The notes beneath the pieces are model-generated. The model saw only the letters and a program-made list of their open reading frames with translations. It was not told where the DNA came from and did no database searches. From assembly GCA_029844215.1 (NCBI GenBank), contig CM056726.1, forward strand, positions 77,429,548 through 77,493,547: DNA of 64,000 nucleotides, read 5' to 3'. Every line of letters begins with the position of its first letter. Position 1 is the stretch's first letter. Source of the DNA: Przewalskia tangutica (lineage: Eukaryota; Streptophyta; Magnoliopsida; Solanales; Solanaceae). Shown in pieces: positions 1-10,938 of this stretch. Made by a program: the position numbers and the translations under genes.

Positions 1-1145
1 CAACCCTTAGAAGTTCTAACCAACTTCTACTTAAATACTTCAACCAACTATGAAGATTTCCTTAGGGTTTCGGTTTGAGACTAAAAAGGACAAAAGGTAG
101 TATATTCGTATTCTACGTATAGAGGTAACTTTTGGAATACTTCAAGGTATAAGGCTAAGGTATTTTGGGCATTATAACAATACTAGGAGAGTATTTCTAT
201 ACCACAAAGGGTATTATACGAAAACAACTAGGCTAGTGGGTACCCACTGAACCTCATGAGGAGAGGAGACCTCTCGGCCAAGGCCACTTTCAAGGGGGAG
301 AGGGGCTCTTGGACGAGAGTCAACAAGAGGGAGGGGAGGGGTTTCCAAGACTTGGAAGATTTGGATGAATGAAGTCTTCAAAGAGAGGGGGGGTATTTAT
401 AGGAAAGCCAAGGCGACGAGGGCCAAGATCAAGCCATGTGCAAGGCAAGTGTAAGGCCTTGATCAAGCCAAGTGCACCCTAACTCCTACTCCACAAAACA
501 TGGCACAAAACAAGCCACAAAACAAGGCCAAAACAAGGCACAAAACAAGGAACCAATAGGGCCAAAAACGTGAGCCAAAAGATCAAGCCAATTCGTGAAC
601 CACATCTTCCACTTGGACGCCCACTTGCTTCCAATGTGAGGGTGACACATGTCACCCTCCCGTTGGTCCAAAATGTTTCGTCTCTCGTAAAAATCCGAAA
701 AATTTAAAAAGTACATAGCGGTATTTTTCCCTACGAAAAGCTGAAACGTTTCGTCAAAAACGACTCTAACAGGGTGTTGTGCCAAAGCGTCATTCGGCCA
801 AGCCACTGGCGGGGTGACACGTGTCACCCTCCTATTGGCCCATAATAAAACATGTTCCGATAATATCCACAATGGCCAATATCTCTTTAACAAAGTGGGC
901 CACAAAACCAGTAAATTTCTCGTGGGCCCACGTGACCATTCCGAAAATAAAATTCCACAATTCTCTAATATTCCAGAAGTCCGAATACCAAATCGGGAAT
1001 CAATTCCCATTAACGAACCTTTTTCCTTCACAAAAACCGGAAACTTTTCCGTGGAAAAATCACCTCTTTCTTCCTTTCCAATCTTTCTGTCGTATTCTCG
1101 TACGTACGTCCTTACGTACATACTCTGGAAATACGGGGTATAACA
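1..1145 (-). repeat. 3' LTR of element I (partial)
   Basis: Minus-strand LTR ending on the plus strand in CGGGGTATAACA at 1145, which is the family's LTR terminus. It matches 5184-6361 nearly base for base. The main difference is near 236-260, where the other copy has a long G run. It contains two dyads, GGGTGACACATGTCACCC (640-657, imperfect) and GGGTGACACGTGTCACCC (812-829, perfect), and a G-box CACGTG at 929-934. Confidence 0.88.
394..401 (-). promoter_or_regulatory. TATA box of element I 3' LTR
   Basis: TATAAATA on the minus strand, followed by CCCC, downstream of the ACGT palindromes in the sense direction. The same box is at 5593-5600 in the 5' LTR and in most other LTRs here. Promoter function is inferred from position. 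Confidence 0.6.
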
Positions 1146-1180
1146 TTCTTCCCTCCTTAGAAACATTCGTCCCGAATGTT
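1146..1180 (-). promoter_or_regulatory. Polypurine tract and upstream hairpin, element I
   Basis: In the sense direction the tract AAGGAGGGAAGAA (1146-1158) directly abuts the 3' LTR, as expected for the plus-strand DNA primer. Just upstream is an inverted repeat, AACATTCG and CGAATGTT with a 3-nt loop (1162-1180). The same hairpin sits beside every polypurine tract in the window. Confidence 0.8.
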
Positions 1181-1921
1181 CCTTCTCAAGTCTCCACACA
1201 ACTCGCGCTAGTATAGCCTTCACCGCTATCGTCACGAAAACAATCATGCACACCGCCATAAAAAAATAACAAACGCACCAATACTTAAACCCAAGTCAAC
1301 GAGGAAACACCTCTAATCATCACAAAAACCCCTTACCTGAGGTCTAAAATATACTCCCTTCACACCTTCATTTCACAAAAGAAACGATCACACACGTTCA
1401 CTTCTCCCCTATCTCGTTGTCCCTTTCTCGAACACTCGAACTCTTTCTAGTGTTCGTACCACTTCCGTCAACACTTGTTTCCAACCCTTGGAGTCACTAC
1501 CTCCAAACTTGGTCATCTCACTAACTTCGATCTTCTCTAAGGCCGTTCCCGGCCTCCACGATCCGCTTCTGGTCGAACATATCCACCAACTCATACGATG
1601 GTCATACAAACTTGGGCCTAGCATCCTCGTGACCCTACCACCTGGCGGGACCACCCAGAACTGACCCCACCCCAAACCGGGTTACGGGTTGACCCGCAAA
1701 TGGTCCTCAACCCGACCCCCAACCGCGCCAAACTCTTGTTCCCCGATCCGGAACAATCTTACTATTTCACATCATGAAAGCTACCACTTCCATCTCACAC
1801 TACCCATGGACTTATCACACAAATAAATCCCACGTATACTACCACTCTGATAAGGGTCAAACATAATATAAATCTTTAACTCAAGACGACCTTACCCCTA
1901 AGGTCCCAGTCGTGACATATT
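1181..1921 (-). other. Noncoding 3' module of element I
   Basis: Sequence between the gag remnant and the polypurine tract. It is homologous to the module in J (7108-7995), B (13690-14215) and K (41524-42475), with a recognisable core reading GTCCCGCCAGGTGGTAGGGT in the sense direction. An 88-codon open frame (1409-1675) covers part of it, but its frame is not preserved in the sister copies. No protein family is recognisable. Confidence 0.7.
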
Positions 1922-2038
1922 CTAAGGTTCATTATCTGGTATACCCTGGGCACAAGCCCTAACAACTCTCTGAGTCTGACTAGTAGCTCCTGCTACTTCT
2001 TTGCCCTTCTGGGCGGCTGTTGCCTTTCGCAGAGGCAT
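1922..2038 (-). pseudogene. gag: gag remnant of element I (38 codons)
   Basis: Starts with ATG at 2038 and begins MPLRKATAAQKGK, matching the N-termini of the gag genes in B (MPLRKATRAQKGK) and C (MPPRKATRAQKGK). After about 30 residues it runs into the 3' module and stops at TAG (1922-1924). The capsid domain, zinc knuckle and all of pol are missing. It is therefore the N-terminal tag of gag left by an internal deletion. This start of gag may be kept because it overlaps packaging sequence; that is inference. Confidence 0.75.
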
Positions 2039-2222
2039 AACTGGTAAAAACGAAACACGTCAGAGGGGTCCAACTTACAACACAGCTCTAAGGCACGATC
2101 TCAGAATGAGAAGAATGGAAACCAATCCTAAATGTCCTATAGCCTCCTGATTATAGATGTGGTGCACAACACACCGATAATCAAGACTCTACTAGACACG
2201 GTCTGTAGACACTTTCCGAGGA

Positions 2223-2240
2223 CTAACTGCTCTGATACCA
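2223..2240 (-). other. Primer-binding site, element I
   Basis: In the sense direction TGGTATCAGAGCAGTTAG lies three bases inside the 5' LTR. TGGTATCAGAGC is the standard plant LTR-element site complementary to the 3' end of initiator methionine tRNA. Confidence 0.88.
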
Positions 2241-2962
2241 CTTTGTAACGCCCCGAAACCGGGACCCGTTACTGGTGCCTTACCCCGGGCACCCTAGTGA
2301 TACAACATCAGAGAGAACCCGCGGAAATAAAAACTGTAAACATGAAATGAGCGATATCATAAGTAAACAGGCCAACCAAACAGTTGCCTTCCGTATATAT
2401 ACATAAGACCGACGTTATCCTTTTACAACCACACTTGCAGATTCTACGCACTTAAGATTTACACAACTATGACGGACGGGGCTCGCCATACCACGAATGT
2501 ACAAGAACCTACAACTCGTGGAAACATACCAAAGATAAGCCTCAAGGAACGGAGCTTTCAACACGAAATGAGATCCTAAGAGCGGGATCCACGGCCGATG
2601 TACTTCTACTGCGGCGTGAACGCGGCCAAGGAGGTCGATGCAACAGTACCAAGTATGTGAAATCGAAAAATCAGTAAATGAAATCATACTAGTCTATATA
2701 AAGCGGGAGACATGTATGATAACCAAACTACAGTTCACAACATAAAAACAGTCATGTCGATCGAGGACTCACGCCTCGTCATCACTCAAATATAACTATG
2801 GGTCTCACGCCCAACATCAATCGAGTTCGCATCATGGCGCGCATGCCGGAATCGCGACGGTGTAGACATGTCCATGATGCAACAATAATACCAATGCCCC
2901 ACGCCACGCATGCCGGAATTCTGCGCCGGTGTACACGTCCACGTGACATCAACAACAAGAGA

Positions 2963-3426
2963 ATCCAAATGGAAGCATACGTGCGCTACGCATCGTGTCG
3001 ATATGTCGAGGGAAACAATAAGACAGCATTCCAAATGGACGCATACCCGTGCGCTACGCATCGTGTCAGTATGTCCAAAGGGAAACAAAAAGACAGAATT
3101 CCAAATGGACGCATACCCGTGCGCTACGCATCGTGTCAGTATGTCCAAAGGGAAAAAAAAAGACGAGATTCCAAATGGACGCATACGTGCGCTACGCATC
3201 GTGTCGGTATGTCCAAGGAAACAATAAGAAGATTCCAAATGGACGCATACCCGTGCGCTACGCATCGTGTCAGTATGTCCAAAGGGAAATCACAAGGCGA
3301 TAATCAAAATGGAAACATACCCGTGCGCTACGCATCGTGTCAGTATATCCAAAGCGATTAACCAAAAGACATCAACCAAAATGGAAGCATACCCGTGCGC
3401 TACGCATCGTGTCAGTATGTCCAAAG
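2963..3426 (-). repeat. LTR minisatellite, seven units
   Basis: Seven units of about 60-72 bp. Each has a conserved core starting GCATACCCGTGCGCTACGCA and ending in GTCAGTATGTCC, with more variable A-rich spacers between. Homologous five-unit arrays lie in both LTRs of element K, on the opposite strand (39153-39500 and 45127-45475). The ORFs covering this stretch are products of the repeat. Confidence 0.9.
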
Positions 3427-3585
3427 TGATTATCAAAAGTAACACTATTAACAGAGCGTGCTGTGGAATTTCTCCGTCATTGCCGTCAAGTAAGTTCTCA
3501 ACAAGTCAACCGACCCTCTATCGAGAGACGAGGTAACACAGAAATACCACATTTGCACAACAAAGGCTATCATCACAAGCATAGG

Positions 3586-3665
3586 CAAGTTTCACCACAA
3601 CAAGCATAGGCAAGTTTCACAACAACAAGCATAGGCAAGTTTCGCAAGCATAGGCAAGTTTCACA
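3586..3665. repeat. Short tandem repeat, about 22-bp unit
   Basis: Copies of AACAAGCATAGGCAAGTTTC with small spacers, about four units. A related array is at 61925-62035 in LTR G, and single copies occur at the same LTR position elsewhere. Confidence 0.8.
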
Positions 3666-6361
3666 CAACTCAAAGTACTTTCATTTTTTGGAAAAAATCC
3701 TGGTTTTTTACCCCTAATTACTAAATACGTTAAGTTCTTTTAAAGAGATCCATTACCTTTATAAAAGTCACCCGATACGTAGTATTAGAATGACAAACCC
3801 ATTCCTTTTCAAAATCAAGTAACAACATTCTTTTCCTAAGTTCCAGGTTTGCCTAGTTTCAATTACTCAAGCTTTCCATTTTCAAATGGTTTCATAGTTC
3901 ATAAACTTAATCACTTGATTCCTTTTAGAACAATTGAGTAATATAAGTCTCACGTGAGTAGGTTATTCTTGTTTACAACATTCTTATTACAATGACCATG
4001 ATCTAGAAAATGTAATATCATTTTGTCTCATCTTAGTTTCTATGCAGATGGAGGTTTCTACTGGTTTTAATACGATACATCATTATTCAATACATTTTCC
4101 TTTATTAACACTGCAGTGGTCTGTCGATACACATTATGATTTCCGAAATCAGTGAAACATTATCCCATTAAATAAAACCAAGTACTCATTACTCACGAAT
4201 GAGGTTTCACACAAACATTCACATTAAAACAAATAAGTTAAGTCTCTTATCTTATAAGATCAAGTCTCTTAACTTCTTACATCAGTAAACCATTTTCTTT
4301 ACCTCTCTTAAGACATTATACCTAACTCCCCATAAAGCTAGTATAACTCTTTTTAAAACCTTTAAAACCAAGTGTTACTCTCCCTTCAAAACGATTTATA
4401 AATCTTTTGAAATACATCAAGTTTCTTTATTAAACAAGCCAGTTATAATTCACATCAGTTACCTTTTTAAAACCACAAAGTATTTTCTTACCTACATAAA
4501 GCTGTTATAACCAACTTCCCATAAAGCCGTTATAACACTTTATGTTTTACAACAATCAAATACAATTCACACATGTACGTCTACCGTACTACATAGTTCA
4601 CACATATCATGCTAGAAGAGATAGGAAGAGGTTCACATACCTCGCGATGATTGTCGACTAATAGCAAAAGCGCTCAGTACCTCAAACGCGGCTACTCCCT
4701 AAGCCAAGTGGATCACTCCACACGTAGTACTTCAACCTATAAGGCCACAAGGCGCTTATTAACATCTAGATCTCAACGTTCCATAATCTACAGAAAAATT
4801 CGGCAGCACCTCCCCCCCCCGCCACAGCGTAAATCTCCTCCTCTATCGAGGCCGGCTACCAAGCCAACCAGGGGGTTTTACGCCTAACCTGACGTGTACA
4901 ATTCTACTACCGCAATACTATACAAGTCTCTGCAATTCAGTCCTATGCAATTCTGATTCCGTTCGATTCTTTATTCTTGAGCTTAAGTCAAAAGACATTG
5001 CCACAATACTAAGTTCAGTTTTATATATATAGTATACAACAACTATATATTCAACACTTATGTAATTTCCAATTACAATAGGGGGACAAGATATTTACCT
5101 CGATAAGCCCAAAATTATCCGAGTTTAATGTCGCTCCGAGCAAGGTTTAGCTCTACTCAAATGCGCTCCAATCCGCTCCAAACAACCCTTAGAAGTTCTA
5201 ACCAACTTCTACTTAAATACTTCAACCAACTATGAAGATTTCCTTAGGGTTTCGGTTTGAGACTAAAAAGGACAAAAGGTAGTATTTCCGTATTCTACTT
5301 ATAGAGGTAACTTTTGGAATACTTCAAGGTATAAGGCTAAGGTATTTTGGGCATTATAACAATACTAGGAGAGTATTTCTATACCACAACAAGGGGTATT
5401 ATACGAAAACAACTAGGCTAGGGGGGGGGGTACCCCACGGCTAGACCTCACAAGGGGGAGAGGGAGACCTCTCGGCCAAAGGCCACTTTCAAGGGGGAGA
5501 GGGGCTCTTGGACGAGAGTCAACAAGAGGGAGGGGAGGGGTTTCCAAGACTTGGAAGATTTGGATGAATGAAGTCTTCAAAGAGAGGGGGGGTATTTATA
5601 GGAAAGCCAAAGGCCAACCAATGGCCAAGATCAAGCCATGTGCAAGGCAAGTGTAAGGCCTTGATCAAGCCAAGTGCACCCTAACCCCTACTCCACAAAA
5701 CATGGCACAAAACAAGCCACAAAACAAGGCCAAAACAAGGCACAAAACAAGGAACCAATAGGGCCAAAAACGTGAGCCAAAAGATCAAGCCAATTCGTGA
5801 ACCACATCTTCCACTTGGACGCCCACTTGCTTCCAATGTGAGGGTGACACATGTCACCCTCCCGTTGGTCCAAAATGTTTCGTCTCTCGGAAAAATCCGC
5901 AAAATTTAAAAAGGACATAGCCGGAATTTTCCCTACGAAAGCTGCGAAAACGTTTCGTCGAAAAACGACTCTAACCGGGTGTTGTGCACAAAGGTCATTC
6001 GGCCAAGCCACCTAGGCGGGGGTGACACGTGTCACCCTCCTATTGGCCCAAAATAAAACATCTTCCGAAAATATCCACAATGGCCAAAATCTCTAAAACA
6101 AAGTGGGCCCCACAAAACCGTAAATTTCTCCCGTGGGCCCCACGTGACCATTTCCGAAAATAAAATTCCACAATTCTCTAATATTCCAGGAAGTCCGAAT
6201 ACCAAATCTGGGAATCCAATTCCCATTAACGAACCTTTTTCCTTCACAAAAACCGGAAACTTTTCCGTGGAAAAATCACCTCTTTCTTCCTTTCCAATCT
6301 TTCTGTCGTATTCTCGTACGTACGTCCTTACGTACATACTCTGGAAATACGGGGTATAACA

Positions 6362-6614
6362 CTTAAGTCCACCAATGAGAGGGTGCCAAGTGTTGCCCTC
6401 TCGTTGGTCCAAAACATTTCGTCTCTCGGAAAAATCCGCAAAAATAATAAATGACATAGCCGGAATTTTCCCTTCGCAAGTCTTGTAAAACGTTTCGTCG
6501 AAAAACGATTCCAATCGGGTGTTGTGCACAAAAAATCGAACCTTGCCTACTTTAAGCTTCAAACTTTTCTACGTACGTCCTTACGTACATACTCTGGAAA
6601 TACGGGGTATAACA
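6362..6614 (-). repeat. LTR fragment L (K-type), host of element I
   Basis: 253 bp matching the first quarter kilobase of the K LTR in reverse, ending CGGGGTATAACA at 6614. It lies between the end of element I and the plus-strand gag of J. L is therefore an LTR inserted in J's gag and later split by I. Its other portion is outside the window. Confidence 0.75.
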
Positions 6615-7107
6615 GATAGTACTTCAGACGACGAGTTTTATGACGCCGCTAGCCCCAGCAGAGTTAGAGCGGCTGAGCCTCCAGTTCTACGGAGGCCACA
6701 ATACCTGAGCCTCCAGTTCCACGACCAGGAGCAGAGGATATGAGTTCAAGAGATGGCCCAGTTACTAGCTAGGATCGTGGCAAGATATGAGGACGGACGG
6801 GAGCCGGTGGTTCCGGCAGTACCAGTGATTCACCCTAGATCCAATAATCTGAGACTTCGGGATTTCTTGAGTTGCAGTTCGCCAGAGTTCTATGGATAGA
6901 GAGCTGAGGATGATCCTCAGGGTGTCGTACTAGTTTGGGAGATTGTTATGCTTGCGGCCAGCAGGGCCATTTGGTGAGATTTGTCCGACCAGAGGTAGCA
7001 CGGATGTAGAGACTCAGCCTTCGGGATCGGTGGCTGGTTCATCACCTTCTATAGCTAGGCGCCCTGCAGTGGTGGTTATGGTTAGGCGACAAAGAGGAAG
7101 TAAGCGA
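6615..7107 (+). pseudogene. gag: gag pseudogene of element J
   Basis: Aligns with the other gag genes from about codon 40. It includes the conserved stretch around EMAQLLARIVARYED (near 6750), the segment before the capsid domain (near 6860-6930), then a jump to the CCHC knuckle region (about 6940-7000, CYACGQQGH in the relevant frame). The central capsid domain is deleted and there are in-frame stops and frameshifts. The C-terminal region after the knuckle ends at the same point as B's gag, near 7107. It cannot encode a working Gag. Confidence 0.75.
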
Positions 7108-7995
7108 TGAATTCTGCGATACCTTTAGCCCTTAAGAGACTTGGTTATGTTGTTATGGTGGATACGTGTGGAGTGCTATACGGATAGCATTGTGTTAAGT
7201 GTGGTTTAGAAAACATGGGTAGTTGAAAGGGGTAAGATTGGGGACAGGGAAATTTTGAGCCTTAGAATATTATATGTGGAGATCTTAGATGCGAGGCCGT
7301 CTTGAGTAAAAGATTTTTTTTACGATTGTCCTTTGTCGGAGTGCATAGTATACGTGGGGTATAGTTGTGTGATAAGTCCCTAAGTGGTGTGAAATGAAAG
7401 AGGGTAGTTGAGCTAAGAAGACCACTAGGTTTTCGTGACTTGATTATTGAGATTGTTCCGGATTGGGGAGCGAGAGAGTTTGGCACGATAAATGGGTCGG
7501 GTAGAGGCAAGGTTGCGGGTCAACCCGCAGCCCGGAATGAGGAGGGGTCAGTTCGAGGTGGTCCCGCCAGGTGGTAGGGTCACGAGGGTGCTAGGCCCAA
7601 GTTTAGGTAACCATCATATGAGTTCGTGGATGTGTTCGACTAGAATCGGATCGAGAAGGTCGGGAATGGCCTTAGAGGAAATTGAAGCAGTAACTGAAGT
7701 GTGAAACGTGTACTATAGAGATTTTGGGTGTCCGAGAAGGGTACGACGAGTAAAAAAAGAAGCGAACATGTGTTATGAGAACGGAAGTGATCATTTCTTT
7801 TGTGAAGTAAAGATGCGAAGGGAGTATCCTTTAGACCATGGGTGGGAGCTTTTTGTGATGTTAGAGGTGATTCCTCGTTGGCTTGGATTTGAGTTTTGCG
7901 AACATGTTATAATCTGGCCAGTGGTGGCATGATCGGTTTTGTAAGTATAGTAGTGAAGACTATACCGGCGCAAGTACGTTTGAAGACTTAGAAGG
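7108..7995 (+). other. Noncoding 3' module of element J
   Basis: About 0.9 kb between gag and the polypurine tract, homologous to the same region in K, B and I. The best-conserved part is 7540-7680, containing GTCCCGCCAGGTGGTAGGGT and a following segment around TCATATGAGTTCGTGGATG. Short open frames (7492-7704 and 7708-7932) exist but are not kept in frame between copies. No pol similarity is visible. Confidence 0.7.
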
Positions 7996-8030
7996 AACAT
8001 TCGGGACGAATGTTTCTAAGGGGGGAAGAA
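7996..8030 (+). promoter_or_regulatory. Hairpin and polypurine tract, element J
   Basis: Perfect 8-bp inverted repeat AACATTCG/CGAATGTT around GGA (7996-8014), then AAGGGGGGAAGAA (8018-8030) directly before the LTR start TGTTATACCCCG. The tract primes plus-strand DNA in LTR elements generally. The hairpin's role is unknown. Confidence 0.8.
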
Positions 8031-10938
8031 TGTTATACCCCGTTAGAATTAAGAGATTTTATTTTCGGAAATGGTCACGTGGGGCCCACGGGAGAAATTT
8101 ACGGTTTTGTGGGGCCCACTTTATTTTTAAGGTTTCCGGTATTTTGGATATTTTCGGAAGACGAAATATTTTGGACGAGTCGGGGGGAGACACGTGTCAC
8201 CCCCATGTGGCACCTTGGCCGAAATGGTGGGACAAGTGGCTAGGCCGAAATGACCTAACAAGTGGCAAGCCACTTGTCTTGTGTTTTCGTTGGCCATGTG
8301 GTGTGGGTCCCACCACACCACATGGCCCAATCTTGACCACCCACTTGCTTAGATCTTGACCCTTGAATTCTCTATAAATACCCCCCTTAGTGCAAGAGTA
8401 ATTTCATCCACACTTAAGCTTTCCAAAGCAAAATATTTTCCCTCCCTTTGTAGTTGATTTTCGTCCCCCTCCCCCTCTTGAGTGGAAATACTTTGAGTAT
8501 TGTAGTATAATCCCAAATACCTTAGCCTAGTATCCCTAGTAGTATTACAAAGTTATTTCAATACTAGGAGCCTAGAAATACTACTTTATTCCAATAGTCG
8601 CAAAGTGAAACCCTAGAAAAATCTTCCTAGCTTGGTTGAAGTGTTTAGAAAAGTTGTTTAGAAACTTCTAAGGGTTGCTTGGAGCGGGTTGGAGCGTCAG
8701 GATTTGGAGCTAAACGTTGCTCAGGATCGACTTATAATCTTGGATAATTTTGGGCTTATCGAGGTAATTATCTGTGTCCCCCTATTGTAATTGGATATTA
8801 CATGTTGTAGTAGTTTAGAATTGAGTATAAGTTATATTGGGAGGATGATTATATAAAGGATTGAAATGTATTTACATTGGACTGTATTTACAGTAGACTT
8901 GTGTAGTATTATTGTGAGACAGAGTTGAACACGTCCGGTTAGATGTGTAATCCCCTTGGAGTTGTTGGCTTGGTAGCAGGCTTTGTTAGGGGGAGGTTAT
9001 TTATGTGTTTGCGGGGGGGGGGAGGTGCTGCCGAATTTTCCGTAGAATAGGGAACTGTTTACTTAGAATATGCTACGAAGAGAGCTAGAGATTGATAGAT
9101 ATATTGTGGTTGTTATAGGTGGATCTTCTACGCGCGGCATACTTGACTTGGCTTATGGTTTAAGCTAAAAAGGTATGTGATTCTTCCTATACTCTTGAGC
9201 ATGATTGTTGTGAACTATATAGTACGGTAGACGTACGTGTGTGAAATGAATTTTGTTTGTTTAAAACATAAAGTGTTATAATGGCTTTATGGGAAGTTAG
9301 TTATAACGACTTTATGAAGATAAAAGAAAGATTTGATTTTGAAAGCTAAACAACTTGATTTTGAAAGTTAAGAGACTTGATCTTGAAAGATAAGAGGCTT
9401 GACTTATAAATGACTTGATTTCGGAAAAGGAGAAGTAACTTGATTTAAGTATATGTTACTTGTTTTGAAAAGAGTAAGTTATTTGGGTTTTAAAAGAAAA
9501 GCACTTGGTTTAAAAAGTATAGAGTACTTGATTTTAAAAGCCTTGTAAAGATTTTTACGAAGGTGAAGTAATTTGGTTTTAAAAGTAAAACGTGTTTTCT
9601 TTATATACTACGAGTATTAGTATCGTGTGGCTTTTACGTAACAAGAGGTCTTTTTGAAAGAAGGAAAGTACGTTGAACTTGTCTATGCTTGTTGTGATAG
9701 CTTTTGTTGTGCAAGTGTTTGATTTTGTGCTACTGTGTCTCTCGGGGAGGGTCGGCTATCTGATTGATTGCTTGGACATACTGACACGTTGGATGGTCCA
9801 CGAGTATGCGTCCACTTTGAGTATTATCTTGTTATTTCCTTTGGACATGTTGTCGCGATGGATGATCCACGCGTGCGTCGATGGATGGTTTCATGACCAT
9901 GCTTTCCGAGTAAGATCTTGCGGGCATGCGGTCATTGTGAGTGTTTTGTTATTTGTCCATGGACCGCTAATCCATGAAGCTTGCGCGGTGACGGCGATCA
10001 CGGGCTTGATTTGTACATGTGGTTCTGAGCACACTTGAGATACTTGTCTGGTCATTTCGTGTATCGGCAGCTCGTAGATAGCTTGAGATACTTGCCTCGG
10101 TCATATCTCGTGAGACGGTGAGGCTATGAATCGTTAAGCTTGGTACTTGCCTCGGCCGATTCGTGGCTAGCTTTTGGATCTGGTAGTTGGCTTCTGTACT
10201 TTTCCCGTGAAGGGATATGACTAGATTTTGGAACTGGTAGTGGGCGATTCTACTTGGCGTCGGTTTGATAGCGCAGCAGAGATCTAGTGTTCGAGTTCAC
10301 ATATGGGTGTTGTTTCACATCATGTATCGCCGTGATGAGAATGAGTTCCACGGGCATGAGTGATAGTATGGGCGTGAGACCCATAGTTATATGTAGTGAT
10401 TATTCGGGATATCGTCCCCTTACTTGGCATAATCTTGTTTACTTATCGCAAAATGGTTTTATAAAATGATGAAATGTGATTTCATTACGTATTTTCAGTT
10501 TCACATACTTGGTACTGTTATCGACCTCGCCCGGGGCTGCGTTCATGCCGCAGGTAGAGGTACACCAGTTGTTGATCCTCGCTCATAGGATCGCAGTTCA
10601 GCGTTGGGAAGCTCCGTTTCTTCGGAGGCATATCTTTTGGTATAGTCCCCTGTCATTGTAGATACTTGTACATTCATGGGTATGGCGGGGCCCTGTCCCG
10701 TCATAGTTGTTGTTACATTCTTAGAGGTCTGTAGTACTGTTGTGGGCAGGGTTGTAAAGGATTTTAAGCTGCTCGATTATATGTATATACATGAAGGTGA
10801 CCGTTTGGTTGGCCTGTTTTCTTATGTTGTCTTTTGTTTCCTGTTTAAACTTTATTTCCGCTGATTTTCTCTGATGTTGTTATCACTAGGGTGCCCGGGG
10901 TAAGGCACCAGTCGCGGGCCCGAGATCGGGTCGTGACA
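8031..10938 (+). repeat. 3' LTR of element J
   Basis: 2908 bp from TGTTATACCCCG to GGGTCGTGACA. It contains the G-box/GGGCCC block (8079-8100), an ACGT palindrome (near 8187-8203), TATAAATA at 8373-8380, the double GTTATAAC motif (9267-9318) and AAG|GTATGT at 9171-9177. It is flanked on the right by CACCC, the presumed target duplication. Confidence 0.88.
8373..8380 (+). promoter_or_regulatory. TATA box of element J LTR
   Basis: TATAAATA followed by CCCCCC, about 170 bp downstream of the ACGT palindrome. It has the same arrangement as in K (36924-36931). Confidence 0.6.

Larger units (their letters stand above)
1..6361 (-). mobile_element. Element I: gag-depleted LTR retrotransposon, minus strand, left end outside window
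   Basis: Read on the minus strand this has a 5' LTR (2244-6361), a primer-binding site, about 1.1 kb of internal sequence, a polypurine tract and a 3' LTR running out of the window at position 1. The two LTR copies match closely where they overlap (1-1145 against about 5184-6361). The internal region keeps only the first 38 codons of gag and no pol, so it is non-autonomous. The five bases after 6361 (CTTAA) should be one copy of its target duplication; the other lies outside the window. It is inserted in LTR scrap L. Confidence 0.85.
2244..6361 (-). repeat. 5' LTR of element I
   Basis: A 4118-bp LTR. On the plus strand it starts TGTAACGCCCCG and ends CGGGGTATAACA, so its termini form a short imperfect inverted repeat. 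From right to left (sense) it has the promoter block with perfect ACGT palindrome (6020-6037), TATAAATA (5593-5600), a long leader with the double GTTATAAC motif (4495-4544), and a tandem repeat (2963-3426). All ORFs inside it are chance or repeat-driven. Confidence 0.88.
6615..10938 (+). mobile_element. Element J: gag-remnant LTR retrotransposon, plus strand, 5' part outside window
   Basis: Contains a broken gag (6615-7107), the noncoding 3' module, hairpin, polypurine tract and a full 3' LTR (8031-10938). The 5' LTR and primer site are missing because the L/I insertion pushes them out of the window. The right flank continues B's minus-strand LTR at CACCC, which matches the uninterrupted B sequence near 16949. 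Confidence 0.83.

Noticed and set aside
486..1259. 257-codon ORF at 486-1259 (minus) and similar LTR ORFs (5688-6562, 12009-12509, 50476-50964)
   Set aside because: They lie in the LTR promoter block, overlap the LTR boundary or palindromes, and the same DNA is read in different frames in sister LTRs.
2963..3426. CRISPR-like array (36-bp repeat with variable spacers)
   Set aside because: It lies inside a plant LTR, spacers are related to each other, unit lengths vary, and there are no cas genes. It is a minisatellite.
6362..6614. Tandem duplication of the end of element I's LTR
   Set aside because: The segment matches the K-type LTR better than I's own, so it is a different LTR that hosts I.
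9673..10038. 121-codon ORF in the J LTR
   Set aside because: Within the LTR leader, rich in minisatellite-like units, no homologous frame in K or I and no recognisable domain.
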